Program-made: the position numbers and the translations under genes
In this document: positions 15,674-23,785 of the stretch, in pieces
How positions within the stretch are numbered: the stretch's first letter is position 1
Layout: each line of letters opens with the position of its first letter
Notes under the pieces: model-generated
Told to the model about the DNA's origin: nothing
Databases searched by the model: none
The model's input: only the letters and a program-made list of their open reading frames with translations
Origin: Nocardia ignorata NBRC 108230
GTDB lineage: Bacteria; Actinomycetota; Actinomycetes; Mycobacteriales; Mycobacteriaceae
DNA: 42,285 bases
Assembly (NCBI RefSeq): GCF_001612905.1
Contig: NZ_BDBI01000052.1
Location: forward strand, 1-42,285
Direction of reading: 5' to 3'

Positions 15674-16165
15674 CTACGCGGCTTCGCGGGTCAGCACCAC
15701 CAGCGGCAGCGGCTTGTCCACCTTGGACTGGTAGTCGGCGAGCAGGGGGTTCTCGGTGAGCGCCCAGGCGGCGAACTCGTCGTACCGCTCGCCGGTGAGC
15801 ACGTCGGCCCTGGCCTGGAACTTCTCCCCGCCGAGCTCGATCGTCACACTCGGGTTCGCCTTGGCGTTGTGGTACCAGGCCGGGTACCGGTCCTCGATGA
15901 ACGAACTCACATACAGCACATCGCCCCTATACAGCGCACCGAGCGGAACCACATGGGGCTTACCGCTTTTCGCGCCCGTGGTCGTGAGCAACAGCAGGGT
16001 GGCGCCCGCGTAGTCACCGCCCACCTGACCGCCGTTCTCCCGGAACTCGGTGATGACGCCGTCGTTCCAGCCGGCCATCTCCTCGGCCGAGAACTCCTTG
16101 TTCCAGGGGGCATCCGGATCGTCGTAGGAGGTGACTTTTTTCGTATCCGCCGCGTTGTTGTCCAT
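15674..16165 (-). CDS. Ddn-like (DUF385) nitroreductase-family deazaflavin-dependent oxidoreductase
   Basis: This is a 163-residue protein of the same family as the one at 4518-4946, but with a longer N-terminal arm (SYDDPDAPWNKEFSAEEMAGWNDGVITEFRENGGQVGG). The conserved core is LLLLTTTGAKSGKPHVVPLGALYRGDVLYVSSF, YPAWYHNAKANPSVTIELGGE and a C-terminal YQSKVDKPLPLVVLT. Such proteins bind F420 or a flavin, and some reduce nitroimidazoles or quinones. The substrate here is unknown. The ATG at 16165 gives a compact N-terminus. It is transcribed in the same direction as nrtR upstream, 58 bp away, but I see no functional link. Confidence 0.85.
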   Translation of the reverse strand: MDNNAADTKKVTSYDDPDAPWNKEFSAEEMAGWNDGVITEFRENGGQVGGDYAGATLLLLTTTGAKSGKPHVVPLGALYRGDVLYVSSFIEDRYPAWYHNAKANPSVTIELGGEKFQARADVLTGERYDEFAAWALTENPLLADYQSKVDKPLPLVVLTREAA

Positions 16166-16223
16166 GCGAGCAGTGTGACAGCGACCACCGACAAGTTCGG
16201 GCCGTCGACGACGTCCGTCGAGG

Positions 16224-16940
16224 TCAGGTCGGTGGGCGAAGAGCGGCGAATTCGTCGGTGACGCGCAGGCCCGAGTCGGTGAAGCGGTAGAGGGCCGCGG
16301 GGCGGCCACCCGCGCGGCCGGAAGGTGCCGTCGCGCCGGTGGGGGTGATGACCTTGCGGCGGGTGAGGACGCGCTGGAGGTTGGTGGTGTCCACGTCGTA
16401 TCCGAGTGCGGCACAGTAGATTTCGCGCAACGTCGACATGGTGAAGGTGTCGGGGGCAAGGGCGAAGGCGATATTGGTGTAGGAGAGTTTGGCGGCCAGG
16501 CGGGTACGGGCGTGGTCGACGACGGTGCGGTGGTCGAAGGACATGTCCGGCAGATTCGACACCGGGTGCCAGGTGGTGTCGGCGGGTAGTTCGGGTTCCG
16601 TGGTGAGCGGGACCAGGCCCAGGTACGCCGAGGCGATGCGACGCGGGGCGGGCACGCGGTCGGGGGCGCTGAACACAGACAGCTGCTCGAGGTGGGCCAG
16701 TTCGCGCACGTCGACCTTCTCGGCGAGCTGGCGCCTCGCCGAGGTGTCGAGGTCCTCGTCGTCGCGCAGCCTGCCGCCGGGCAGCGACCACGTTCCCTTC
16801 TGCGGATCGAGCGCGCGTTCCCACAGCAAGACCGCCAGCTCGGGGTGCTTACCGTTTCTACCTGCGGAAACGTCGGAGCCGAAGCGGCGAACCTGGAACA
16901 CCGCGGTGAGCGATTCGTGGATGGTGTTACTATGGGGCAC
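16224..16940 (-). CDS. nrtR: Nudix-related transcriptional regulator NrtR
   Basis: This is a 238-residue repressor of NAD synthesis. The N-terminal Nudix-like domain (residues about 10-150) has LAVLLWERALDPQKGTWSLPGGRLRDDEDLDTSARRQLAEKV. This is a Nudix box in which the catalytic REUXEE glutamates are altered (RRQLAEKV), so it probably binds ADP-ribose rather than hydrolysing a substrate. The C-terminal winged helix includes TMSTLREIYCAALGYDVDTTNLQRVLTRRKVITPTG and GGRPAALYRF. It begins with GTG, which directly abuts the palindrome at 16941-16963, and it is divergent from nadABC. In mycobacteria the homologue represses the same nad genes. Confidence 0.92.
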   Translation of the reverse strand: MPHSNTIHESLTAVFQVRRFGSDVSAGRNGKHPELAVLLWERALDPQKGTWSLPGGRLRDDEDLDTSARRQLAEKVDVRELAHLEQLSVFSAPDRVPAPRRIASAYLGLVPLTTEPELPADTTWHPVSNLPDMSFDHRTVVDHARTRLAAKLSYTNIAFALAPDTFTMSTLREIYCAALGYDVDTTNLQRVLTRRKVITPTGATAPSGRAGGRPAALYRFTDSGLRVTDEFAALRPPT

Positions 16941-16963
16941 GTTTTCGATTCTAAGTCGAAAAC
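16941..16963. promoter_or_regulatory. NrtR operator between nrtR and nadA
   Basis: This is a perfect inverted repeat with 8-bp arms GTTTTCGA and TCGAAAAC around a 7-bp centre (TTCTAAG). On the minus strand TAGAAT lies in its middle and is followed after 7 nt by the nrtR GTG, as for a leaderless gene. On the plus strand TACTAT (16928-16933) is a good -10 for nadA, with the start point falling at the edge of the palindrome. A repressor bound here would cover both starts, giving control of nadABC and self-control of nrtR. Confidence 0.8.
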
Positions 16964-17018
16964 CTGGTTTGGTGCGAATCGTGGCGCGGATGCCGCTCGC
17001 ACGAGGAAGGGAGCCACC

Positions 17019-18056
17019 ATGGCGACGACGACTACGCAGCCGACGCTGATGGGTTCGGTCTTCGACGGACCCGGCGGATACGCGGGTGTCGAAGCGACGC
17101 CGGAGTGGGCGAAGGAGGTGCGGCGGCTGGCGCGCGAGCGCAACGCCACCATTCTCGCGCACAACTACCAGCTGCCCGAGATCCAGGACGTGGCCGACCA
17201 CGTCGGCGACTCGCTCGCCCTCTCGCGGATCGCGGCCGAGGCGCCGGAGGACACCATCGTGTTCTGCGGGGTGCACTTCATGGCCGAGACCGCCAAGATT
17301 CTCAGCCCGGCCAAGACCGTGCTCATCCCCGACCAGCGCGCGGGCTGCTCGCTGGCCGACTCCATCTCCGCCGAGGAACTGCGCGCCTGGAAGGCCGAGC
17401 ACCCGGGGGCGATGGTGGTGTCGTACGTGAACACCACGGCCGAGGTGAAGGCGCTCACCGACATCTGCTGCACGTCGTCGAACGCCGTCGACGTGGTCGC
17501 CTCGATCGACCCGGACACCGAGGTGCTGTTCCTGCCCGACCAGTTCCTCGGCGCGCACGTCAAGCGGGTCACCGGCCGCGAGAACATGCACATCTGGGCC
17601 GGGGAGTGCCACGTGCACGCGGGCATCAACGGTGACGAACTCACCGAGCAGGCCCGCACCCACCCCGATGCCGAGCTGTTCGTGCACCCCGAGTGCGGCT
17701 GCGCCACTTCGGCGCTCTACCTCGCGGGTGAGGGCGCGTTCCCGGCCGAGCGGGTGCACATCCTCTCGACCGGCGGCATGATCGACGCGGCCAAGGCCTC
17801 CACGTCGAACCAGGTGCTGGTGGCGACCGAGGTCGGCATGCTGCACCAGCTGCGCAAGGCCGCGCCCGGCATAGATTTCCAGGCCGTGAACGACCGCGCC
17901 TCCTGCAAGTACATGAAGATGATCACCCCGGCCGCGCTGCTGCGCTGCCTGGTGGAGAACGCCGACGAGGTGCACGTCGACCCGGCCATGGCCGAGGCCG
18001 GTCGCGCGTCGGTGCAGCGGATGATCGCGATCGGCAATCCCGGCGGTGGGGAGTGA
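17019..18056 (+). CDS. nadA: Quinolinate synthase A
   Basis: This [4Fe-4S] enzyme condenses iminoaspartate with dihydroxyacetone phosphate to make quinolinate, the second step of de novo NAD synthesis. It is 345 residues long. The three cluster cysteines stand in GCSLADS (Cys110), GECHVHAG (Cys197) and SCKYMKM (Cys296). Other landmarks are ILAHNYQLPEIQDVADHVGDSL, VFCGVHFMAETAKIL and LSTGGM. The ATG at 17019 follows GAAGGGA. It heads nadA-nadB-nadC and should be repressed by NrtR through the palindrome at 16941-16963. Confidence 0.97.
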   Translation: MATTTTQPTLMGSVFDGPGGYAGVEATPEWAKEVRRLARERNATILAHNYQLPEIQDVADHVGDSLALSRIAAEAPEDTIVFCGVHFMAETAKILSPAKTVLIPDQRAGCSLADSISAEELRAWKAEHPGAMVVSYVNTTAEVKALTDICCTSSNAVDVVASIDPDTEVLFLPDQFLGAHVKRVTGRENMHIWAGECHVHAGINGDELTEQARTHPDAELFVHPECGCATSALYLAGEGAFPAERVHILSTGGMIDAAKASTSNQVLVATEVGMLHQLRKAAPGIDFQAVNDRASCKYMKMITPAALLRCLVENADEVHVDPAMAEAGRASVQRMIAIGNPGGGE

Positions 18057-18088
18057 TCTCCCCCGCGCGATCGAGCGGATAGACGATC

Positions 18089-19834
18089 ATGAACGTCTCG
18101 TGGGAGGCCGAGGCCGACCTGGTGGTGATCGGCGGTGGCGTCGCCGGGCTCACCGCGGCCCGCACCGCCTCGCTGCGCGGGCTGCGGGTGCTCACCCTCA
18201 GCAAGGGCGGCCCCACCGACACCTCCACCCAGTACGCGCAGGGCGGCATCGCCGTTGTGGCGCCGCAAGGTGATTCGGTCGACTCGCATGTGCACGACAC
18301 GGTCGAGGCCGGTGCCGGGCTGTGCGATATCGACGCGGTGCGCTCGATCGTCGAGGGCGGTCAGGCGGCGATCGCGGCGCTGACCGACCTGGGCGCGGTC
18401 TTCGACCTCGGCCGTGACGGGCAGATCTCGCGGACCCGCGAGGGTGGGCACAGCACGCGGCGCATCATTCACGCCGGCGGTGACGCCACCGGCGCGGAGG
18501 TGCAGCGAGCGCTCAATGCCGCCGGACTGCCGGTGCTCTTCGGTGCCGCCGCGCTGCGGGTGGTGACCGGTCCGGAGGGCGTGTGCGGTGTTGTCGCGGT
18601 GTCGGACAACGGTTTCGGCGTGGTGCACACACCCTCGGTGCTGTTGGCCACCGGTGGGCTCGGGCAGCTCTACGCCGCGAGCACCAATCCGCCCGGCGCC
18701 ACCGGTGACGGGGTGGCGCTGGCGCTGTGGGCGGGAGCGGCGGTGGCCGATCTCGAATTCGTGCAGTTCCATCCGACGGTGCTCTTCACGCCCGGTGGGG
18801 TCGGGCGGCGGCCGCTGATCAGTGAGGCCGTGCGCGGCGAGGGCGCGAAACTCGTCGACTCCCACGGTGATTCGGTGACCGCGGGGGTCCATCCTCGTGG
18901 TGATCTCGCACCGCGTGATGTGGTTTCGCGGGCCATCGCGGCGCGGATGCGGGCGCTCGGTACCGATCACGTGTTCCTCGACGCGCGTCATCTCCCCGGT
19001 TTCGCGCAGCGGTTCCCGACGATCACCGCATCCTGTCTGGCCGCGGGTATCGATCCGGCCCAACAGCTGATTCCGGTCGCGCCTGCCGCGCACTACCAGT
19101 GCGGCGGAGTATCGACCGATACCTACGGGCGCACTGCAGTGCCCGGGTTGTACGCGGCGGGCGAGGTCGCCAGGACCGGACTGCACGGGGCGAACCGGTT
19201 GGCATCCAACAGCCTGCTCGAGGGGCTCGTCGTCGGTGAACGTGCGGGCGCGGCCGCCGTGGAACGCCTTGGCGTGCGGGCCCGGGTTACGGAGATCGGT
19301 TCGTGGACAGCCGAATTCGCCGAGCGGGCGGTTGTGCAGCAGGCGATGACCGAACATGCCTCGGTGGTCCGTGACGGGGACGGTCTGGCGCACGCGCTCG
19401 AGCGCATCGAGGCGGCGATCGGAACTGTGACGGTGCCGGATCCCGGTTCCGGTGAGGCGCGGCTGCCCGCTTCCGACGTGGTGTCGGTACCCGGTGCGGC
19501 CGGGCTGACCGACTCTCGCGGGGTGATGCAGTCCGAGCCCGGTGTGGCTTTCGGGTACGCCGGTCGGTGTGGTCCCGGTCAGCAGGTGGGCGAATCCGCG
19601 TCCGTGTGGGCGCGACATCTGCGGTATGTCGAGGACGCGGCGTTGACCGTCACCGCCCGGGCGCTGTTGCGTGCGGCGGCGGCGCGCGCAGAGAGCCGAG
19701 GGTGTCACACACGCTCGGATCATCCGGGTGCCGTCGACGGTCGGCGGCACAGCACGATGGTGCGCCTCGATCCGCGCGGTGGTTTCGATGTGTCGGCTAT
19801 GCCGGCAGCTACCGCGGTGGTTTGCGCGCGATGA
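18089..19834 (+). CDS. nadB: L-aspartate oxidase
   Basis: This FAD enzyme oxidises L-aspartate to iminoaspartate, which NadA consumes. It is 581 residues, a little longer than the usual 520-540. The FAD-binding motif is at the N-terminus (DLVVIGGGVAGLTAARTASLRGLRVLTLSKGG). Substrate-site signatures are STQYAQGGIAVV, FVQFHPTVL, ISEAVRGEGAKLVDSHG and HYQCGGVSTDTYGRTAVPGLYAAGEVARTGLHGANRLASNSLLEGLVVG. The C-terminal helical domain ends with ESRGCHTRSDHP. It begins 32 bp after nadA. Confidence 0.95.
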   Translation: MNVSWEAEADLVVIGGGVAGLTAARTASLRGLRVLTLSKGGPTDTSTQYAQGGIAVVAPQGDSVDSHVHDTVEAGAGLCDIDAVRSIVEGGQAAIAALTDLGAVFDLGRDGQISRTREGGHSTRRIIHAGGDATGAEVQRALNAAGLPVLFGAAALRVVTGPEGVCGVVAVSDNGFGVVHTPSVLLATGGLGQLYAASTNPPGATGDGVALALWAGAAVADLEFVQFHPTVLFTPGGVGRRPLISEAVRGEGAKLVDSHGDSVTAGVHPRGDLAPRDVVSRAIAARMRALGTDHVFLDARHLPGFAQRFPTITASCLAAGIDPAQQLIPVAPAAHYQCGGVSTDTYGRTAVPGLYAAGEVARTGLHGANRLASNSLLEGLVVGERAGAAAVERLGVRARVTEIGSWTAEFAERAVVQQAMTEHASVVRDGDGLAHALERIEAAIGTVTVPDPGSGEARLPASDVVSVPGAAGLTDSRGVMQSEPGVAFGYAGRCGPGQQVGESASVWARHLRYVEDAALTVTARALLRAAAARAESRGCHTRSDHPGAVDGRRHSTMVRLDPRGGFDVSAMPAATAVVCAR

Positions 19835-20036
19835 GCGTCGTCGGCCGTTCCGATGGCGACCGCAGTGCGAGGAGGTCGTCGACTCTCTCGCGCAGGCCGA
19901 TCCGTCGATGGCCCCTCGCCGGCGGCCGCTCACACGGGCGGCGCGGCGAAACCTGTAGTACCCGATGAACTGTGGTGAGGCGATGACCTCCCGCTCGACC
20001 CGGCGCGAGGTGCGCCCCGAGAACAGGAGTGCAGCA
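19835..20036 (+). other. Gap between nadB and nadC
   Basis: About 200 bp separate nadB from nadC, more than within most operons of this window. A 45-residue frame (ATG at 19831, overlapping the nadB stop) could be read, but it is Arg/Ser-rich without a recognisable domain and is probably chance. The ribosome site of nadC (CAGGAG) lies at the end. Confidence 0.4.
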
Positions 20037-20897
20037 ATGACTCTCGATGCCGCGCTGGACCAGGACGAACTGCTGACCCTGATCCGCACCGCCCTCGACG
20101 AGGACCTGCGATACGGACCCGATGTCACCACGATGGCGACCGTGCCCGCCGACGCCGTGAGCAAGGCGTCGGTGGTCTCGCGACAGCACGGCACCGTGGC
20201 GGGCATCGATGTCGGTCTGCTCGTGCTCGACGAAGTGCTCGGCGCGGGCAGCTACGAGATCACCGGCCGAGTGGCCGACGGGACCCGGGTGGAACCCGGC
20301 ACCAGCGTGCTGAGCATCGTCGCGCCGACGCGCGGTCTGCTCACCGCCGAGCGGACGATGCTCAACCTGGTCTGCCACCTGTCCGGCATCGCCACCGCCA
20401 CCGCCGCCTGGGTGGACGCGGTCGAGGGCACGCGATGCCAGATCCGCGACAGCCGCAAAACCCTGCCTGGTCTGCGCGCACTGCAGAAGTACGCCGTCCG
20501 TGTCGGCGGGGGAGTCAACCACCGCATGGGACTCGGCGATGCCGCGCTCATCAAGGACAACCATGTCGTCGCGGCGGGTTCGGTCGTCGACGCCCTGCGC
20601 GCGGTCCGGGAACTGGCACCCGACATCGCCTGCGAGGTCGAGGTCGACAGCCTCGAACAGCTCGACGCCGTCCTGGCCGAGAACGTGGAACTCGTCCTGC
20701 TCGACAACTTCCCCCTCTGGCAGACCCAGGCCGCCGTCCAGCGCCGCGACGCGACTGCTCCCGACACGAAACTCGAGTCCTCGGGCGGTCTCTCCCTCGA
20801 CCAGGCCGCCGACTACGCGAGCACCGGCGTCGACTATCTCGCCATCGGCGCCCTCACCCACTCGGTGCGCGTTCTCGACCTGGGTTTGGATATGTGA
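20037..20897 (+). CDS. nadC: Nicotinate-nucleotide pyrophosphorylase (quinolinate phosphoribosyltransferase)
   Basis: This enzyme converts quinolinate and PRPP to nicotinate mononucleotide, CO2 and pyrophosphate, the third step of de novo NAD synthesis. It is 286 residues, as expected. Landmarks are EDLRYGPDVTTMATVP, ERTMLNLVCHLSGIATATAAWV, the catalytic DSRKTLPGLRALQKYAVRVGGGVNHRMGLGDAALIKDNHV, then EVEVDSLEQL, LLDNFP and ESSGGLSLDQAADYASTGVDYLAIGALTHSV. The ATG at 20037 was chosen for its ribosome site (CAGGAG) and length. An earlier ATG at 19965 would add 24 residues that do not fit the family. Confidence 0.96.
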   Translation: MTLDAALDQDELLTLIRTALDEDLRYGPDVTTMATVPADAVSKASVVSRQHGTVAGIDVGLLVLDEVLGAGSYEITGRVADGTRVEPGTSVLSIVAPTRGLLTAERTMLNLVCHLSGIATATAAWVDAVEGTRCQIRDSRKTLPGLRALQKYAVRVGGGVNHRMGLGDAALIKDNHVVAAGSVVDALRAVRELAPDIACEVEVDSLEQLDAVLAENVELVLLDNFPLWQTQAAVQRRDATAPDTKLESSGGLSLDQAADYASTGVDYLAIGALTHSVRVLDLGLDM

Positions 20898-20939
20898 GCT
20901 GCCAACAGCGCCGAGGCGCTCGGCGGAGCTCTGCCAGTG

Positions 20940-22133
20940 CTACGAGCCGAGTGCTTGCTCGAGCTCGCCGCGACGTAGGCGCAGCTCGCGGCGCGCTCGG
21001 TTCAGCGGTGAACCGGTGAAGGGAATCCGGTCAAGATCCACCGCAGCAGCCGCGCGGAGCGCGAGTCGTTGCGCCGAAGCCGAGGCTTTGGCCGGCAAAC
21101 CGATCTCCGTGGCGAAATCTGCCCAGTGCCGGGCGCGTAAGCCCTTGGTCCGACCGGCGATCGGCAGTGCCATGGATTCGTCGTCGTAGATCAAGGTGCA
21201 GGGAATGTCGTAGATGGGCGCGATATCCCAGCGGCCCTCGCTGTCCTGAAGGACGCCGACATTCTTCGCGTGCAGGTCGCCGTTGCCTGTCAACCAGGCG
21301 AACAGGAACTGTAGGTAGAGGTTTCGTGCCGCGAGGAGTGGGGTGCGCACTACACCGGTGACGGCTGCGACAACCTGGACCGCGTCGACATTGTATTTGG
21401 CGGACGGCGGCATACCCAGCAGCTGGGTGGCGTCTTCGAACGCGAGGCGGCGCCAGGTATCTCCCTCGCGAAGGCGGTCGAAGCGGTGGACGAGCAAGCC
21501 TGATTGCCCCGCTTTGTCGTGCACAAGATCCCAATCGGCGACTGCGAGTTTCAATGCGCGAGCCGCGGACAGGTGCGTGGCCTCGTTCTCGATCAGGTAG
21601 GGATACTCCGGCTGTGGGAGTTTCAGGATGAACCGACCGAAGCCGGCTGCAATCGGTGCGCTGATCATGGACGCGCTGGCCTTGTTCTGGACACCGGGGA
21701 TGGCCTGCCGGTCGACATGATCGATCAGACGGCCGAATTCGAGCTCTCCGGGCGACATGCAGTCGACGAGCGCTGGAACGTCTATCGGGTCTGTGTCGTG
21801 GGGAAACACCTGAACGTCACCGGGTGCGTCTGCCCCCACGGCCAGGAGCAGGCTGAGCTCGTCGTCGGCGCTCGTCTTCACCGCGCGGCGAAGCACGGTC
21901 AAGCGGTGGCCCTCGGGCAGGAGTCCTGCGAAGAACGGCGGAACGGACCCCGATCCGCTGACAATCGGTGCGGTGTGAAGAGGCAAGGTAGAGGCGAGCG
22001 GATCACCGGAGTAGCCGGGTTCGTAGCGAAATTCGGTGCCTCCGTCGGCCGTCCTACTGATCCTGCCGGCGAGACGGCCCGCTTTGTAGACGTCCGCGCT
22101 GCGGGCTCTGCGCAATGCTTCGAAACCGGTCAC
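20940..22133 (-). CDS. hipA: HipA family serine/threonine kinase toxin
   Basis: This is a 397-residue kinase of the HipA family. HipA toxins phosphorylate a translation factor (a tRNA synthetase in E. coli) and slow growth. The N-terminal subdomain contains DVYKAGRLAGRISRT and SGSVPPFFAGLLPEGHRL. The regulatory loop is PGVQNKASASM, with serines where HipA autophosphorylates. The catalytic loop is GNGDLHAKNVGVL (Asp286 to Asn291) and the metal-binding motif is APIYDIPC. All key residues are present, so the kinase looks active. It begins with GTG overlapping the antitoxin stop (GTGA), so the pair is translationally coupled. It is convergent with nadC. Confidence 0.9.
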   Translation of the reverse strand: MTGFEALRRARSADVYKAGRLAGRISRTADGGTEFRYEPGYSGDPLASTLPLHTAPIVSGSGSVPPFFAGLLPEGHRLTVLRRAVKTSADDELSLLLAVGADAPGDVQVFPHDTDPIDVPALVDCMSPGELEFGRLIDHVDRQAIPGVQNKASASMISAPIAAGFGRFILKLPQPEYPYLIENEATHLSAARALKLAVADWDLVHDKAGQSGLLVHRFDRLREGDTWRRLAFEDATQLLGMPPSAKYNVDAVQVVAAVTGVVRTPLLAARNLYLQFLFAWLTGNGDLHAKNVGVLQDSEGRWDIAPIYDIPCTLIYDDESMALPIAGRTKGLRARHWADFATEIGLPAKASASAQRLALRAAAAVDLDRIPFTGSPLNRARRELRLRRGELEQALGS

Positions 22134-22333
22134 GGCACCACCGTCAATGTCAGGCCCACAGCGTCGGCCACCGCGGCGACCGTTCCGATACTGGTCGAAC
22201 CGCGGCCGTGTTCGATATCGCGAACCGTGCGGGTGGAAGTTGCCGCAATCTCGGCGAGTTCCTCCTGGGTCAGCCGATGACGTCGCCGCTCCGCCCGGAT
22301 CTTCCCGCCGATGTCTTCGAGTGTGCCCACCAT
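22130..22333 (-). CDS. hipB: HipB-like antitoxin / Xre regulator
   Basis: This is a 67-residue helix-turn-helix protein (IGGKIRAERRRHRLTQEELAEIAATSTRTVRDIEHGRGSTSIGTVAAVADAVGLTLTVV), which is shorter than typical HipB proteins and nearly all DNA-binding domain. It should neutralise HipA and repress the operon. The ATG at 22333 stands only 2 nt after GGAGG. The next codon, GTG at 22330, has better spacing (5 nt) and may be the true start. An upstream ATG at 22384 would place operator 1 inside the gene and is less likely. Confidence 0.88.
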   Translation of the reverse strand: MVGTLEDIGGKIRAERRRHRLTQEELAEIAATSTRTVRDIEHGRGSTSIGTVAAVADAVGLTLTVVP

Positions 22334-22343
22334 CGCCTCCGAT

Positions 22344-22479
22344 CGGCAGAATGTTGCCGAAATGATCGTCTCGCTCCGAAGCATACGCTCGGCACCAGGT
22401 AATCGGCAATATTCTACCGAATTCGCGGATTTCGGCTGTATTCGTCAACATGATGCAGCAAATCGGCAGAATATTGCCG
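22344..22479 (-). promoter_or_regulatory. Three phased hipBA operators
   Basis: Three 16-bp inverted repeats share CGGCA...TGCCG: 22344-22359 (CGGCAGAATGTTGCCG), 22404-22419 (CGGCAATATTCTACCG) and 22464-22479 (CGGCAGAATATTGCCG). Each begins exactly 60 bp after the last. On the minus strand the middle copy contains TAGAAT, a likely -10 box for hipB, so binding there would block the promoter. The first copy lies just upstream of the hipB ribosome site, the third just past the end of the neighbouring gene. HipB dimers on the three sites could loop the DNA. Confidence 0.88.
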
Positions 22480-22492
22480 GATGGGCAGGCTG

Positions 22493-23665
22493 TCAGGCCG
22501 TGAGTTCGCGTTGGAGTGGGGTGCGGAAGCGGGGGATGGCGCGGGTGGTGCCGAACCAGGTTGTGGTGCGGTCGATTTCGGTGTCGATGAGTTTTCGAGT
22601 TTCGGGGGAGACGTCTTCCAGGAGGCGGGTGACTATCTCGCCGTCGGGGCGTTGGGCCCAGCCGCCGACGATGCGGCCGTCGGCCCAGATGGAGGGGCCG
22701 ATGTTGCCGTTGGTGTCGAAGAGGGCGGGGGCGTGGGGGCCGAGGAACCAGTCGCGGGACTGCCAGCCCATGGGGGTGGGGTCGAGGGCGGGGAGCAGGG
22801 CTGCCCAGGGCTCGGGGGTAGGGACAGGGGCGAGGTCGTCGGACAGGATGATGCCGGGGGTGCCGTCGAGATCGACTTCGGTGGTGTTCAAGGGGGACAG
22901 GGCCTTTCGGACCTCGGTGAGGGTCCAGCCGGTCCACCACTTCAGGTCGCTGACGGGGGCGGGGCCGAAGGCGTAGAGCCACCGGCGGACCAGTTCGGTG
23001 CGGGGATCGTCGGCGGGCATCGGTGTAAAGCCCTGGGGAAGCCAGGTTTCCACCGGGGACCAGGTGTACTGGCTGCTCGTCCAGCCGCCGTTGGGGCGGC
23101 CGCGGACGATGCGGCCCTCGGCGCCGAGGATCACCAGGACCCAGGTGGTGATGCTCGTGGGCTTGGAATACGACTTGCCGGGCGCGGTATCGATCTTGGT
23201 CTGCAGCCGGGGGACGTCCTTGCCCAGCTGGGCGCCGGTGGCTTCGCCGCGCGCCAGCAGCGCCGCGTGGGTCTCGGCCTCCACCTCGCGCAACCAGGTG
23301 TCGACGTCGTCGATCCCGGCCTGCTCGAGATAGCGGCCGTAGGCGCGGCGCTGCTTGTGGGCGAGCGCGTCGCAGGTGGAGGCTTGCAGGACCGGGAGCA
23401 GCTCGGTGGGGGCGACGAACATGGTGCGGCGCATGGCGAGCAGGCGCAGCAGGGTGCGGTCGGCGTAGAGCGCCTTCTCCACATCCGCCGGGGTGAGGTC
23501 GATACCGCGCGCGCCGACCGACAGGAACACCGTCGCGGGGTCGGTGGCGTGCAGGACGACCATCGACCGGGCGATGTCGACCGGGTCGGTGGACCGGGCG
23601 GAGGGGGCGAGGCGATGCCGGATCGCCAGGCGGGCCCGCCGCTGCGCGCTATCGATCGAGACCAT
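22493..23665 (-). CDS. YcaQ-like winged-helix DNA-binding protein (HTH_42 family)
   Basis: This is a 390-residue protein of the winged-helix domain family that includes the DNA crosslink-repair glycosylases YcaQ and AlkX. Features are the N-terminal VDIARSMVVLHATDPATVFLSVGARG, LLRLLAMRRTMFVAPTELLP, the middle EATGAQLGKDVPRLQTKI and GWTSSQYTWSPVETWLP, and the C-terminal PALDPTPMGWQSRDWFLGPHAPALFDTNGNIGPSIWADGRIVGGWAQRPDGEI. The glycosylase role is a family-based possibility and not proven for this branch. The ATG at 23665 fits a leaderless start, with TAGGAT 7 nt upstream. Another ATG three codons earlier (23674) overlaps that box. It is divergent from the TRAP transporter gene. Confidence 0.82.
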   Translation of the reverse strand: MVSIDSAQRRARLAIRHRLAPSARSTDPVDIARSMVVLHATDPATVFLSVGARGIDLTPADVEKALYADRTLLRLLAMRRTMFVAPTELLPVLQASTCDALAHKQRRAYGRYLEQAGIDDVDTWLREVEAETHAALLARGEATGAQLGKDVPRLQTKIDTAPGKSYSKPTSITTWVLVILGAEGRIVRGRPNGGWTSSQYTWSPVETWLPQGFTPMPADDPRTELVRRWLYAFGPAPVSDLKWWTGWTLTEVRKALSPLNTTEVDLDGTPGIILSDDLAPVPTPEPWAALLPALDPTPMGWQSRDWFLGPHAPALFDTNGNIGPSIWADGRIVGGWAQRPDGEIVTRLLEDVSPETRKLIDTEIDRTTTWFGTTRAIPRFRTPLQRELTA

Positions 23666-23672
23666 GGGCCGC

Positions 23673-23678
23673 ATCCTA
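23673..23678 (-). promoter_or_regulatory. Predicted -10 box for the winged-helix gene
   Basis: On the minus strand TAGGAT precedes the ATG at 23665 by 7 nt, as in a leaderless gene. Confidence 0.5.
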
Positions 23679-23773
23679 AGCGGGGCCACCGACAGAAACG
23701 CCCGCCCACATAGTGTCCATTTTGTGCAGACCGCCCGGTCACCGTTTTCGCTCCGACGCCCGAATCCCGTTGC

Positions 23774-23779
23774 TATCGT
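23774..23779 (+). promoter_or_regulatory. Predicted -10 box for the TRAP transporter gene
   Basis: TATCGT precedes the ATG at 23786 by 6 nt with no ribosome site visible, which suggests a leaderless transcript. Confidence 0.5.
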
Positions 23780-23785
23780 CCGCAC

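Noticed and set aside
19831..19968. A 45-codon frame overlapping the nadB stop
   Set aside because: The ATGA overlap is suggestive, but the product is Arg/Ser-rich with no domain and there is no ribosome site.
17717..20206. An 829-codon antisense frame across nadB
   Set aside because: It is opposite the clear NadB protein, has an Arg/His/Gly-rich composition and no recognisable domain; it reflects codon bias in the real gene.
22481..23713. A plus-strand frame opposite the winged-helix gene
   Set aside because: It is very Gly-rich with no domain, while the minus-strand protein matches a known family.
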